The notes under the pieces were generated by a model. The model ran no database searches, was not told the DNA's origin, and saw nothing but the letters and a program-made list of their open reading frames with translations. Positions 19,120 through 27,288 of a stretch of 64,000 nt of DNA are shown here, piece by piece; positions within the stretch are counted from its first letter, which is position 1, and every line of letters starts with the position of its first letter. This DNA comes from Bacteroidota bacterium (lineage in GTDB: Bacteria; Bacteroidota; Bacteroidia; Bacteroidales; Lentimicrobiaceae), in contig WSXX01000018.1 of assembly GCA_009773515.1 (NCBI GenBank), positions 59,252-123,251 of the forward strand, in the 5' to 3' direction. Both the position numbers and the translations under genes were made by a program.

Positions 19120-19796
19120 GAAATTACAAGTTGAAGATTTCAGCGCTGGCTGCCATTCTGCTCATCGCCACAGGGCCGGTTGCATTTTGTCAGGTTCCTG
19201 CCGGATATGTGGGAACACCTTACAAAGACTCTGTTTATCAATGTGGTGCGCAAAATATACCCGGACGCATTGAACTGGCTTACTACGATTTTGGTGGCGA
19301 AGGCGTTGCTTATCATGATGCCGATGCTTCAAACAACGGAAGTATGCTGAACCGCTCTGAAGGCCACTGCAGGCCGGGAATTTCGGAGAGCATCTGCTTT
19401 TTCCGCGAAAACGAAGGGGTTGACATCTCTTATACCAAAGACTGGGCAGATTTTAATCATCCCAATAAAACAGACCCAAAAGTCAATCAGCTTTATATCG
19501 GTTGGCAGGAAGACGGCGAATGGACCAACTATACTGTGGATATTAAAGTGAAAGGTCGATATAGAATCGTTACTGTTTACGGAAATCACGACAACGGCTC
19601 TACGCTGTGGCTGAACCACACAAAGCTTACCGATATAAAGTTGCCTGAGGATACCGGCAACTGGCATTACTGGACACAAGCCACCGTTGCTGAAACAACG
19701 ATTGAGAAAACCGGACTTAACCTGCTCACGCTGAAATACAACAGCGGGGCAAACCTGGCATATCTTGACTTCATTTTGATTGAAGCCATAGACTAA
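19107..19796 (+). CDS. Small secreted CBM6-like carbohydrate-binding protein
   Basis: A 229-residue exported protein without a catalytic domain. A cytosolic-looking basic stretch (MEKIRNYKLK) is followed by a hydrophobic signal peptide core and cleavage near AFCQ. The mature part has the CBM6/CBM35-like layout: PGRIELAYYDFGGEGVAYHD at the start, YIGWQEDGEWTNYTVDI in the middle (the aromatic and Glu residues of the sugar site), GNHDNGSTLWLN, and LAYLDFILIEAID at the end. Start ATG 19107 overlaps the GH2 stop by 13 bases, so translation is probably coupled to that enzyme. An upstream in-frame TTG at 19086 is less likely. It may act as a free-standing binding partner for one of the flanking GH2 proteins; this is inferred from position only. 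Confidence 0.75.
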   Translation: MEKIRNYKLKISALAAILLIATGPVAFCQVPAGYVGTPYKDSVYQCGAQNIPGRIELAYYDFGGEGVAYHDADASNNGSMLNRSEGHCRPGISESICFFRENEGVDISYTKDWADFNHPNKTDPKVNQLYIGWQEDGEWTNYTVDIKVKGRYRIVTVYGNHDNGSTLWLNHTKLTDIKLPEDTGNWHYWTQATVAETTIEKTGLNLLTLKYNSGANLAYLDFILIEAID

Positions 19797-19817
19797 ACCT
19801 CTTTAAAACTCATAAAA

Positions 19818-22781
19818 ATGACAATGAAAAGACTTTATTTGCTTTTGATCTTTGTGTTGCTTCTTGCAGAAGCACAAGCACAATTTAAAGCCCTCTCCCC
19901 TGCTCAATCATCGGTTATTCCCAACAACATGCCCACACTTTCGTGGACTGCCGTGGAATGCGACCATTACGAAATTACCATCAACCGTAAAATCAAAGAG
20001 ATTATTCCGGCAAGGGTTAATTATTATGTCCCGTTTGCCTTGCCTTTCGGTGAAAACCATTGGGAGGTAAAAGCGATACAGAATGGAAGTGTAAAAGGGC
20101 AGGTTGCATCCTCTTTTACTGTTGATGACCGGCCGCTGAACCCCATCCCGGAAAGAGCAAAACTGCTTCGCGAAAACTGGAAGATTCAGTCGGCATGGCT
20201 GGTGAAGAAAAACGGAAAAAAGCTGAGTACACCTGACACTGAGGTGCAGGACTGGCACAGCACTACCCTGCCTTCAACTGTTCTTACTGCTCTGGTGCGC
20301 AATGGCTTGTATCCCAATCCATGCACCCACAAGAACAATATGCTGATTCCGGACATGAATGACATTTACAACAAAAACTTTGATTTACTTAAATACAGCC
20401 ATATCCCCGGAAAGAATCCATGGAAAAAAGCCTGGTGGTACCGCAATGAATTTGAAGCAGAAAAAGCTGACCCCGGGAAAAAAGTGTGGTTAAATATTGA
20501 CGAAATCAACTACCGCGCTGAAGTATGGCTCAATGGGACACTTCTGGGAAGCAAGGAAGAACTGGTGGGAATGGAAAGAAATTTCCGGTTCGATGTTACG
20601 AATCTGATAAAATCAGGCAGGAATGTACTTGCCATCGCCATCTATCCTCCCGATCATCCCGGGGAACCGGTGGCAGATCCCGTAACTCCGCTTGCAGATC
20701 CGGGGCAGAATATGGCCGACGGTATGCTCAGCCGCGATTACACCAAGTGGGATGCACTTGGCTGGGACTGGCAGCCGCCGGTGCGCGACCGCGATATGGG
20801 CATCACCGAAGATGTGTATCTGAGTTACACCGATGCGCTTGAAATCAGCAATGTATACATAACCAGCAATCTTCCTTTGCCCGACACTTCAAGCGCGGCA
20901 TTAACATTGTCCTTCGACCTGGTCAATCATGGTTCTGCAGCAATAAAAGGTGTGAGCAAGCTAATCATAAACGGAAAAGACAAAACTATCCTTCTGGAAA
21001 TTCCCTACGATCTTTCAGCAGGTTCAACAAAAAGTTTCCTGGTTTCTCCTGAAACTCATCAGCAACTGTTGTTATCAAACCCTGAACTCTGGTGGCCGCA
21101 TGGTTACGGTGCACCCAACCTCTATTCACTTAGTTTGAAGGCTGTATCTGCAGATGGCGGGAGCGCTTATTATGAAACCCGTTTCGGGATAAGGGAAATC
21201 AGCTCATACATTGGCAAAAATGAGCGTGTTTTCAATATAAACGGCCGTGACATCTACATCAGGGCAGGCAACTGGGTAATTGATATGATGCTCAACTGGA
21301 CATCAAACCGTTATTCCGAAGAAATAAGGCTTTCAAAACATGCAGGCCTCAATCTGCTGAGGATTTGGGGGCCAACCGGCGTACCACCCCGCTCTTTGTA
21401 TCAAGCTGCTGACGAACAAGGTGTTATGCTTTGGCAGGACTTCCTTAACGACTTCTGGGGTACATTTAAAAATACGCCCGGTTACCAGCCTGAAATCTCA
21501 TTGTTTGAAACTGCCTCAGCCGGAATTGTAAGAAAGCTTAGAAATCATCCTTCACTCATCATCTGGTGCGGCGGAAACGAAGGCATAAATCCCAGAGAAG
21601 AACTTCTAACCGGTAAGGTATTGCCGGAAAACGACGGAAGAGATACACGTTATTACCTGAAAGCCTCTGATGGGGATGGATTACATGGCGGTGGCCCATA
21701 CCATACGCTTGAACCTGACGACTACTTCACCCATGAAAAACTACATGGTTTCAGCAGCGAAATCGGGGCAAGCGGCATTCCGGTTGCCGAAAGTGTACAA
21801 AAGTTCATGCCACTGCTTCCCGAAAGCTGGGCTGAAGACCGCTTCCCGCTCGACGGATACTGGGCATTTCATGATGCAAACAACTGGCCGGGAGAAGATA
21901 CACGCAAGTTTTCGGCTTTTGATGATATTCTCCGCAACAGCTATGGAGCGCCCAAAACTCACGATGTTGAAGGTGTGCTCGATTACCTTGACAAGTGCCA
22001 GCTCATCAGTTATGAAGTGTACCGTGCCGCCATTGAATCAATCAACCATCAGTTGTGGGAAAATTCAAGTGGTTACGCCTTGTGGAAATCAAACTCAAGC
22101 TGGCCTAGCATGGTTTGGCAGGTTTATGACTGGTATCTTCAGGCTCATGCCGGATTTTATTCCACACGAAAATCAAATTCAGGAATTAACCTGCAATACA
22201 ACCGCGACAACCGGAGCATTTCACTGATAAGCACCGGAAACCATGGCCAAAAAGAACTGCTGATCAGTGCTGAATCATTCGGTACAGATCTGAAGACTTC
22301 ATGGAAACAGGAAGTAAAAATCACTCATATGACCGACCGGGCTCAATCCACAGGCTGGACTGTTCCTGAATCCGGGAAAATGGAATTTTTACGACTCAGA
22401 ACTACATCAATAACTGGTGAATTGATTCAGGATAAATTGTATTGGCTGTCTCCCGATCGCGATTTTACAGCTTTATCGTCGTTGCCGGAACCCGAACTTC
22501 AGGTTTCAGCCAGCGAAATTCATGGAAATGATCGAAAAACCTGGGAAGTAACCATCACCAACACAGGAGAAAGTCTGGCTTTTATGACGGCGCTGAGCCT
22601 GAGGGGAGAGAACTCGGGAACCGAAATTCTTCCTTCAATCTGGAGCGATAATTACATCAGTCTTTTGCCCGGTGAGTCACGGACTTTGACCGTTGAAGCT
22701 GCCCTGCATGATGTGCATGAGGCAGTGGTGATCGGTTATCGCCCGTTCATTGGCACTTTAAAGTACTTTAAAGTTCTGTAA
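19818..22781 (+). CDS. GH2 enzyme (beta-mannosidase/exo-glucosaminidase type)
   Basis: A 987-residue exported glycosidase, paralogous to the GH2 encoded at 16150-19119. Residues 1-21 are a signal peptide (AEAQA-Q). Residues about 22-105 are a fibronectin-like module in place of the F5/8C domain of its paralogue. The GH2 core then has WWYRNEFEAE and NIDEINYRAEVWLNG (sugar-binding domain), GWDWQPPVRDRDMGITEDV, LWWPHGYGAPNLY, and the TIM barrel with LLRIWGPTGVPPRSLY and the acid/base in LIIWCGGNEGINP (E588). The WQVYDWY and NSSWPSM segments near residues 755-775 match the CsxA/endo-beta-mannosidase group. It lies 21 bases after the CBM6-like gene. Removal of terminal mannose from manno-oligosaccharides or from decorated mannans is likely; a substrate with glucosamine cannot be excluded. 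Confidence 0.87.
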   Translation: MTMKRLYLLLIFVLLLAEAQAQFKALSPAQSSVIPNNMPTLSWTAVECDHYEITINRKIKEIIPARVNYYVPFALPFGENHWEVKAIQNGSVKGQVASSFTVDDRPLNPIPERAKLLRENWKIQSAWLVKKNGKKLSTPDTEVQDWHSTTLPSTVLTALVRNGLYPNPCTHKNNMLIPDMNDIYNKNFDLLKYSHIPGKNPWKKAWWYRNEFEAEKADPGKKVWLNIDEINYRAEVWLNGTLLGSKEELVGMERNFRFDVTNLIKSGRNVLAIAIYPPDHPGEPVADPVTPLADPGQNMADGMLSRDYTKWDALGWDWQPPVRDRDMGITEDVYLSYTDALEISNVYITSNLPLPDTSSAALTLSFDLVNHGSAAIKGVSKLIINGKDKTILLEIPYDLSAGSTKSFLVSPETHQQLLLSNPELWWPHGYGAPNLYSLSLKAVSADGGSAYYETRFGIREISSYIGKNERVFNINGRDIYIRAGNWVIDMMLNWTSNRYSEEIRLSKHAGLNLLRIWGPTGVPPRSLYQAADEQGVMLWQDFLNDFWGTFKNTPGYQPEISLFETASAGIVRKLRNHPSLIIWCGGNEGINPREELLTGKVLPENDGRDTRYYLKASDGDGLHGGGPYHTLEPDDYFTHEKLHGFSSEIGASGIPVAESVQKFMPLLPESWAEDRFPLDGYWAFHDANNWPGEDTRKFSAFDDILRNSYGAPKTHDVEGVLDYLDKCQLISYEVYRAAIESINHQLWENSSGYALWKSNSSWPSMVWQVYDWYLQAHAGFYSTRKSNSGINLQYNRDNRSISLISTGNHGQKELLISAESFGTDLKTSWKQEVKITHMTDRAQSTGWTVPESGKMEFLRLRTTSITGELIQDKLYWLSPDRDFTALSSLPEPELQVSASEIHGNDRKTWEVTITNTGESLAFMTALSLRGENSGTEILPSIWSDNYISLLPGESRTLTVEAALHDVHEAVVIGYRPFIGTLKYFKVL

Positions 22782-22819
22782 AACTCTGAATCAGACAACT
22801 GAGCAAAAACAGGACAAAG

Positions 22820-22835
22820 CCTGAATTCATTCAGG
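22820..22835 (+). other. Small hairpin between GH2 and DUF5060-GH5 genes
   Basis: CCTGAA / TTCAGG, 6-bp stem with a 4-base loop, 38 bases after the GH2 stop. There is no T-run, so it is not a convincing terminator; it may be an mRNA processing or stability element. Confidence 0.3.
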
Positions 22836-22875
22836 AAATAACATCGCTTTGATTAACCTTTAATTCCGAAATTTG

Positions 22876-24594
22876 ATGAATATTAAATATAGAGTTTTAA
22901 TTTTCACGCTTCTGGCAGCTTTAATGAGCAGCTCGTGCAGTAAGATAAAAACAGGCAAAGCGCCAAAAGGACCAATTTTTCTTTACGAAAAAGCGGAATG
23001 GCAAGTTTCAGTAAATGAGAAATATTCCAATCCTTATGATCCGGCCGATATTGCCCTCGACATGGTTTTACAGAGCCCTTCAAGCCGCGAAATCATTCTA
23101 CCCTGCTTCTTTGATCCGCTTGAAAAAGATGAATCACTTCAGTGGAAAGCCCGCTTTATGCCGCAGGAAACCGGTGAATATTCCTATACTTTCAGACTAA
23201 GCCGAAACGGGCAAAAAACCGAAGAAAGCAGCGAAAAGTCGTTTACTGTGGCTGCTTCAGGCAAAAAAGGTATTTTGCACACCCATGATTTTTGGACCCT
23301 TCGCTATGATAACGGAGCCCCTTTCAGAGGCATAGGAAAGAATATAAGCTGGGAATCGCGCGATGAAGACGACTCCAGATACTTTAAAAATCTGCACGAG
23401 GACAAGCGTTTTAATTACGATTATATGCTTGGCAAACTCCAGGCCAGCGGCGGTAATTTTTTCCGCACCTGGATGATTTACTGGAACCTGCCCGTTGACT
23501 GGAAAACTGTGAACAACAACAGCAGGTATCAAAACTCAGGGTCTGCATTTAATGAGAGCGGCATCAAACGTATGGATGAGCTGGTTGAACTCTGCGATTC
23601 GCTGAATATTCATGTTATGCTTGCGCTCGAAAGTCATGTAGGATATATGGGAATGGGCTGGGATATAAGCAGTTATAATGTTAAAAATGGTGGTTTTGCA
23701 AAAACCCCGGCTGAGTTTTTCTCATTGCCCGAATCCCGGCAACAATACAAAAACAAGCTCAGGTATATGGTTGCCCGTTACGGTTATAGCCCGGCAATCG
23801 GCGCATGGGAGTTTTTTAATGAAGTGGATAATGCTATGTACAATGTCGCTCCAGAGGATCAGATTCCGGCAGATATTGTCACCGACTGGCACAACGAAAT
23901 GAGCACTTACCTTAAAAGTATTGATCCGTTTGACCATATTGTAACCACCAGTGTTTCGCACCGCGATATCCCGGGAATGAATGACCTGCCCAATATTGAT
24001 CTCAACCAGAAACACATCTACAAAAACACACAGGCAATACCGTCAACACTGCGCGAATATTCGGCAAAACACAGCAAACCTTATGTAATCGGAGAATCGG
24101 GTTACGAATGGGACTGGAGTAAAAACTTCAATGACTTTGCCGATGAAATGGATGGCGATTTCAAACGGGCGTTATGGTACGGACTTTTCAGCCCTACTCC
24201 AGTGCTTCCGATGAGCTGGTGGTGGGAATTTTTCGAAAACCGGGGAATGATGAGCTACTTCAGCAAAGTAAGTCAGATCAACAATATGATGCTTGAAGCT
24301 GGCAAGGGTGAATTTTCTCAGATTGAAGTGCAGACTTTTAAAGATGGCGTAATAGCCCTTGGCGTAAGCTGCGGAGAAAAAACATTCATCTACCTTTTCA
24401 ATTCAAACGACAGTGAAACCGACATTCATTTCAGCACATCTTCAGAATATAAAAATTCATCCGAAATGAACTGCTTTACTTGTGAAACGGGACTTTTCAG
24501 CAAAATCGAAATCGCCAGAATGCCCGACAACAGCATAAAATCCTCCGGAATTAAACTCGCGGCCAAAAGTGATGTCGTACTCATCAGTGAATAA
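22876..24594 (+). CDS. DUF5060-containing GH5-type glycoside hydrolase, lipoprotein
   Basis: A 572-residue lipoprotein (signal peptide with MSSSC, Cys at about residue 20). Residues about 35-125 match the N-terminal beta-sandwich called DUF5060 (IFLYEKAEWQVSV, FDPLEKDESLQWKARFMP). About 135-480 is a clan GH-A barrel with the acid/base in AWEFFNEVDN (E316) and the nucleophile in VIGESGYE (E407). The C-terminal ~90 residues form a small beta-domain. I chose ATG 22876 rather than the TTG three bases upstream. It is the last enzyme of the codirectional train starting at 9494. DUF5060 often accompanies GH5-like enzymes of mixed or unknown specificity; mannan or glucomannan fragments are the likely substrate from context only. 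Confidence 0.8.
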   Translation: MNIKYRVLIFTLLAALMSSSCSKIKTGKAPKGPIFLYEKAEWQVSVNEKYSNPYDPADIALDMVLQSPSSREIILPCFFDPLEKDESLQWKARFMPQETGEYSYTFRLSRNGQKTEESSEKSFTVAASGKKGILHTHDFWTLRYDNGAPFRGIGKNISWESRDEDDSRYFKNLHEDKRFNYDYMLGKLQASGGNFFRTWMIYWNLPVDWKTVNNNSRYQNSGSAFNESGIKRMDELVELCDSLNIHVMLALESHVGYMGMGWDISSYNVKNGGFAKTPAEFFSLPESRQQYKNKLRYMVARYGYSPAIGAWEFFNEVDNAMYNVAPEDQIPADIVTDWHNEMSTYLKSIDPFDHIVTTSVSHRDIPGMNDLPNIDLNQKHIYKNTQAIPSTLREYSAKHSKPYVIGESGYEWDWSKNFNDFADEMDGDFKRALWYGLFSPTPVLPMSWWWEFFENRGMMSYFSKVSQINNMMLEAGKGEFSQIEVQTFKDGVIALGVSCGEKTFIYLFNSNDSETDIHFSTSSEYKNSSEMNCFTCETGLFSKIEIARMPDNSIKSSGIKLAAKSDVVLISE

Positions 24595-24645
24595 GCGGAG
24601 ATTGGATGAAAAAAGCCTGACAACGCAGGGATGAAGAATGATTTT

Positions 24646-24653
24646 TATCTTTG
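24646..24653 (+). promoter_or_regulatory. Bacteroidota -7 promoter box for the SGNH esterase gene
   Basis: TATCTTTG matches the Bacteroidota -7 consensus TAnnTTTG and lies 19 bases before the ATG at 24673, leaving a leader of roughly a dozen bases. No good TTTG -33 box was found at the expected distance. If used, the esterase gene has its own promoter apart from the mannan operon. Confidence 0.5.
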
Positions 24654-24672
24654 CATTATTCAAACCTGAACT

Positions 24673-25365
24673 ATGTTACCCAACAGCACATTCAAAAAGG
24701 CCATTTTTGTGGCTATGATTTCATCCATCATCCTGATTTCCTTTTCATTTATGCAGAAGAAACCGGTTCGCATTGTACTTTTCGGAGATTCCATCACACA
24801 AATGGGCAACGACCCGGGGGGCTATATAGATCTGATGCGACAGGCTATCGCCGGCAAAGACCTGAGTGACAGATATGAGCTTATCGGCGAAGGAATCGGT
24901 GGCAACAAGGTTTACGACCTGTACCTCAGGCTTGAAGATGATGTGCTGGCTCACAATCCCGATGTGGTTTTTATTTACATAGGCGTAAACGATGTGTGGC
25001 ACAAAGCTTGGGGCACAGGTACTGATGCGGATAAATTTGAAGGTTTTTACAGGGCTCTGATCAGAAAAATCCAGGCCACTGGCGCTAAAGTAGTTTTATG
25101 CACCCCTGCAGTAATTGGCGAACGCACCGATTTCACAAATCAGCTCGACGGCGATCTGAATAAGTATTCTGTCACCATAAGGAACCTGGCCGCCGAATTC
25201 AACTGCAGTCTGATAGACCTGCGCCGCGCATTCCTCGATTACAATCTGAAGAATAATCCTGAAAACCTGGAAAAAGGAATACTCACAACCGATGGCGTTC
25301 ACCTGAACGAAAAAGGAAACCGCATGGTAGCCGATGCCTTTTTGAGTGAGATTTTCCCGAAGTAG
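24673..25365 (+). CDS. SGNH/GDSL-family esterase
   Basis: A 230-residue exported SGNH hydrolase. An N-terminal hydrophobic segment (about residues 9-26) serves as signal peptide or anchor. The four family blocks are clear: LFGDSITQMG (catalytic Ser), GEGIGGNKV (block II Gly), IYIGVNDVWH (block III Asn) and TDGVHLNEKG (catalytic Asp and His). The length fits single-domain carbohydrate esterases. At the end of the mannan locus the obvious role is removal of acetyl groups from acetylated (gluco)mannan so that the mannanases can reach the backbone; this substrate is inferred, and related proteins also act on other acylated sugars or lipids. It has a likely promoter of its own just upstream. Confidence 0.87.
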   Translation: MLPNSTFKKAIFVAMISSIILISFSFMQKKPVRIVLFGDSITQMGNDPGGYIDLMRQAIAGKDLSDRYELIGEGIGGNKVYDLYLRLEDDVLAHNPDVVFIYIGVNDVWHKAWGTGTDADKFEGFYRALIRKIQATGAKVVLCTPAVIGERTDFTNQLDGDLNKYSVTIRNLAAEFNCSLIDLRRAFLDYNLKNNPENLEKGILTTDGVHLNEKGNRMVADAFLSEIFPK

Positions 25366-25436
25366 TTTCCTGGTATTTCTTCCCAACCTAATGTTTCCTG
25401 ATGGTATTTTCCCTGATGAGGCTTGGAAGAATAAAT

Positions 25437-25750
25437 AAGGTCCTGCTAAAAAACTCCGTTAGGAGTTTCCCTTTAATAACCCCCGGTGCCAACCGGGGGT
25501 AAATGGATCGGCAAACAAAACAACCCTGTAAGGGTTGCCCTTTATCATGATCATGGGGGAACCCACTCCGGGGTTCTGTTTTTTAGTTCGTATTGCACAG
25601 AGGTTGTCTCAAAAGTCAGTTCAGGCTTCGACTCCGCTCAGCCTGACAACTGAATATCAATGCATTGTCATATTGAGCGAAGTCGAAATATGAACAATAA
25701 TTGACTTTTGATACAGCCTCTATTAATGGGCAATCCCTACGGGATTTTGC
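25437..25750. repeat. Dispersed palindromic repeat, copy 1 (interrupted)
   Basis: A non-coding array of short palindromes that shares long stretches with 60984-61222: ACTCCGTTAGGAGTTTCCC, then CCCCCGGTG with its complement ACCGGGGG, then CAACCCTGTAAGGGTTGCCC, GGGGGAACCC and, at the end, GGGCAATCCCTACGGGATTT. Copy 1 is split by a 121-bp hairpin element at 25600-25720. No reading frame crosses it. The structure resembles REP-type sequences of Bacteroidota genomes. It lies between the convergent esterase and GH26 genes. Confidence 0.75.
25600..25720. mobile_element. MITE-like 121-bp hairpin inserted in a dispersed repeat
   Basis: The two ends are imperfect terminal inverted repeats: GAGGTTGTCTCAAAAGTCAG at the left, and the reverse complement of the right end reads GAGGCTGTATCAAAAGTCAA. 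Inside them lie a second inverted pair, TTCGACTCCGCTCAGCCTGACA-type on the left and its partner TGTCATATTGAGCGAAGTCGAA-type on the right. The element therefore folds into one long hairpin. It replaces about 20 bases that the other repeat copy has at the same point. No transposase and no clear target duplication were seen. Related sequence occurs at 58233-58343. Confidence 0.6.
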
Positions 25751-25991
25751 ATCTTCAGTTCATTGAACGGTGCATGGAAAAATGAGACAACTTCATGAAT
25801 ACTATGCACTTTTCTTCTTAACTAACTTAGTAAGGTACTGACAATATGACTTTTGATAATATTTAAGCAGACCCTAAATAAGGTCCAAAAATCGTTGGGG
25901 TCAATTCTGTTACTAAGGTTATTAAGAGTTACTAAGGTTGATTTTTACTTTGATCAGCATTTGACTGAATCCTATTCTGTCATTTGTAGCG

Positions 25992-26011
25992 GTTCCGATA
26001 GCTATCGGAAC
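25992..26011. repeat. Perfect 20-bp palindrome
   Basis: GTTCCGATAGCTATCGGAAC is its own reverse complement. A related half site, ATTCCGATACTTCGGAA, occurs in the other dispersed repeat near 61027. It is in the convergent intergenic region and could be a short REP-type unit or a protein site. Confidence 0.6.
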
Positions 26012-26024
26012 GAAGGATAGGACG

Positions 26025-26058
26025 AAAAAAAAACTTCCCTGCCTGAGCAAGGAAGTTT
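26025..26058 (-). terminator. Intrinsic terminator of the mannobiose operon
   Basis: Read on the minus strand, AAACTTCC, a 12-base inner segment that can extend the stem (TGC/GCA), and GGAAGTTT are followed by a run of nine T (plus strand A-run 26025-26033). It starts 40 bases after the GH26 stop. Stem and T-run make this one of the clearest terminators in the window. Confidence 0.8.
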
Positions 26059-26097
26059 CACACACTATAATCAACCAACCTCCAACCAAAGAGGATC

Positions 26098-27285
26098 TTA
26101 TTCGGGCGAATTGCCTGAAATTTCGTTGCTGATGTCTGAATAAGTCCGGTACAGATCCGGCACATTATTCTGCATCAGTATAAGCGGATGGGCTACAAAC
26201 CTGCGAAAATCGGCTGCTGATTTGTGTCCCTTATAAGGCATAAAATGGTGTTTTTTATTGCCGTTGCGCCAGAATAGCACCCATGAAATTGAACGGGTCA
26301 AATCTGAATGTTCCAGCACCGGAAGCAATTTTTGGGTGAAGTATAATTTATCTTCAACATTGGTGCACCCTGTTTCAGTGAATGCGGCAATTTTACCTTT
26401 ATCGCGGGCAATTCCGGCGATAATCTCAAGATTTCGGATCAGGTTTTCGGGTTTGTTCTGACGAAGGGAATGGTAATCGTCGAGACCGATCACATCCACA
26501 ATATCATCACCGGGATACCTCTCGAGATATTCGGCAGCATTGGCAAATCCAATATCGGGTGAATAAGCGATAAGCAAATTGTTCAATTCATGTTTTTCTC
26601 TCAGATAATGAACAGTAAACCTGAACAGCTCAATATATTCCTCTCGGGTACAGTGCAATCGACCCCACCAGAACCAGCTTCCTGAATGCTCGTGCCAGGG
26701 CCTGAAAACCAGCGGAATTAACTCCCCTTCTTTGCTTTTCAGCGACGAAAGAAAAATTCCGGTCCGGTCAAGATTTTTAAGAAAATCGGCGTGACGGGCT
26801 CCTCCTGGAAGTATCTGACTCACAGTATTCACAGCAATTTTGGTATCCACCCAGGAGTCCTTTCCGGTTCTCGGATCATAAGCATGCCAGCTGATGGTAT
26901 TCAGACCACCCATCTCAAAAACCCTGATCATATTTTCCCGCATCTGATCAAATGGCACACTGTCGAGGTTTTTGTCCAGTCCGATATCAATACCCCCGAT
27001 ATCCCAGCCAAAAACTGCAGGATGTGACCCGGTAACATCATGCAGATCGGAGCGATTTTTATCGCCCACCCATTTTACACCATAAGAAAGCGCATCCTGA
27101 TGACCGATCATCACATAATCGGGTGCCAGAGCAGCAAGGTTCCTGAAAAGCGTAATTGTTTTTTCGCTTGCGCCGGCATCAGCCGGTTTTATCTGCTGAG
27201 CCAAAACGGCAACCGACAGGAGCGATCCGGCAAAGAGCAATGCAATCCTGCTGATTATCATCATATTAAGAGTCTTTATATGCAT
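26098..27285 (-). CDS. GH26 mannanase, mannobiose-releasing type, of the epimerase/phosphorylase operon
   Basis: A 395-residue single-domain GH26 enzyme with a signal peptide (residues about 9-30, ending VLAQ) and no sorting tail, so it should work in the periplasm. The acid/base is in FRPWHEHSGSWFWWG (E199) and the nucleophile in AFTETGCTN (E304). It is the last gene of the operon GH130, symporter, epimerase, GH26, and starts 3 bases after the epimerase stop. The same four functions form the characterised Bacteroides fragilis mannan operon, where the GH26 is a mannobiose-forming exo-mannanase; that specific mode of action is transferred here by gene order and similarity and is not proven. 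It probably produces the mannobiose taken up by the neighbouring symporter. Confidence 0.92.
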   Translation of the reverse strand: MHIKTLNMMIISRIALLFAGSLLSVAVLAQQIKPADAGASEKTITLFRNLAALAPDYVMIGHQDALSYGVKWVGDKNRSDLHDVTGSHPAVFGWDIGGIDIGLDKNLDSVPFDQMRENMIRVFEMGGLNTISWHAYDPRTGKDSWVDTKIAVNTVSQILPGGARHADFLKNLDRTGIFLSSLKSKEGELIPLVFRPWHEHSGSWFWWGRLHCTREEYIELFRFTVHYLREKHELNNLLIAYSPDIGFANAAEYLERYPGDDIVDVIGLDDYHSLRQNKPENLIRNLEIIAGIARDKGKIAAFTETGCTNVEDKLYFTQKLLPVLEHSDLTRSISWVLFWRNGNKKHHFMPYKGHKSAADFRRFVAHPLILMQNNVPDLYRTYSDISNEISGNSPE

Positions 27286-27288
27286 ATT

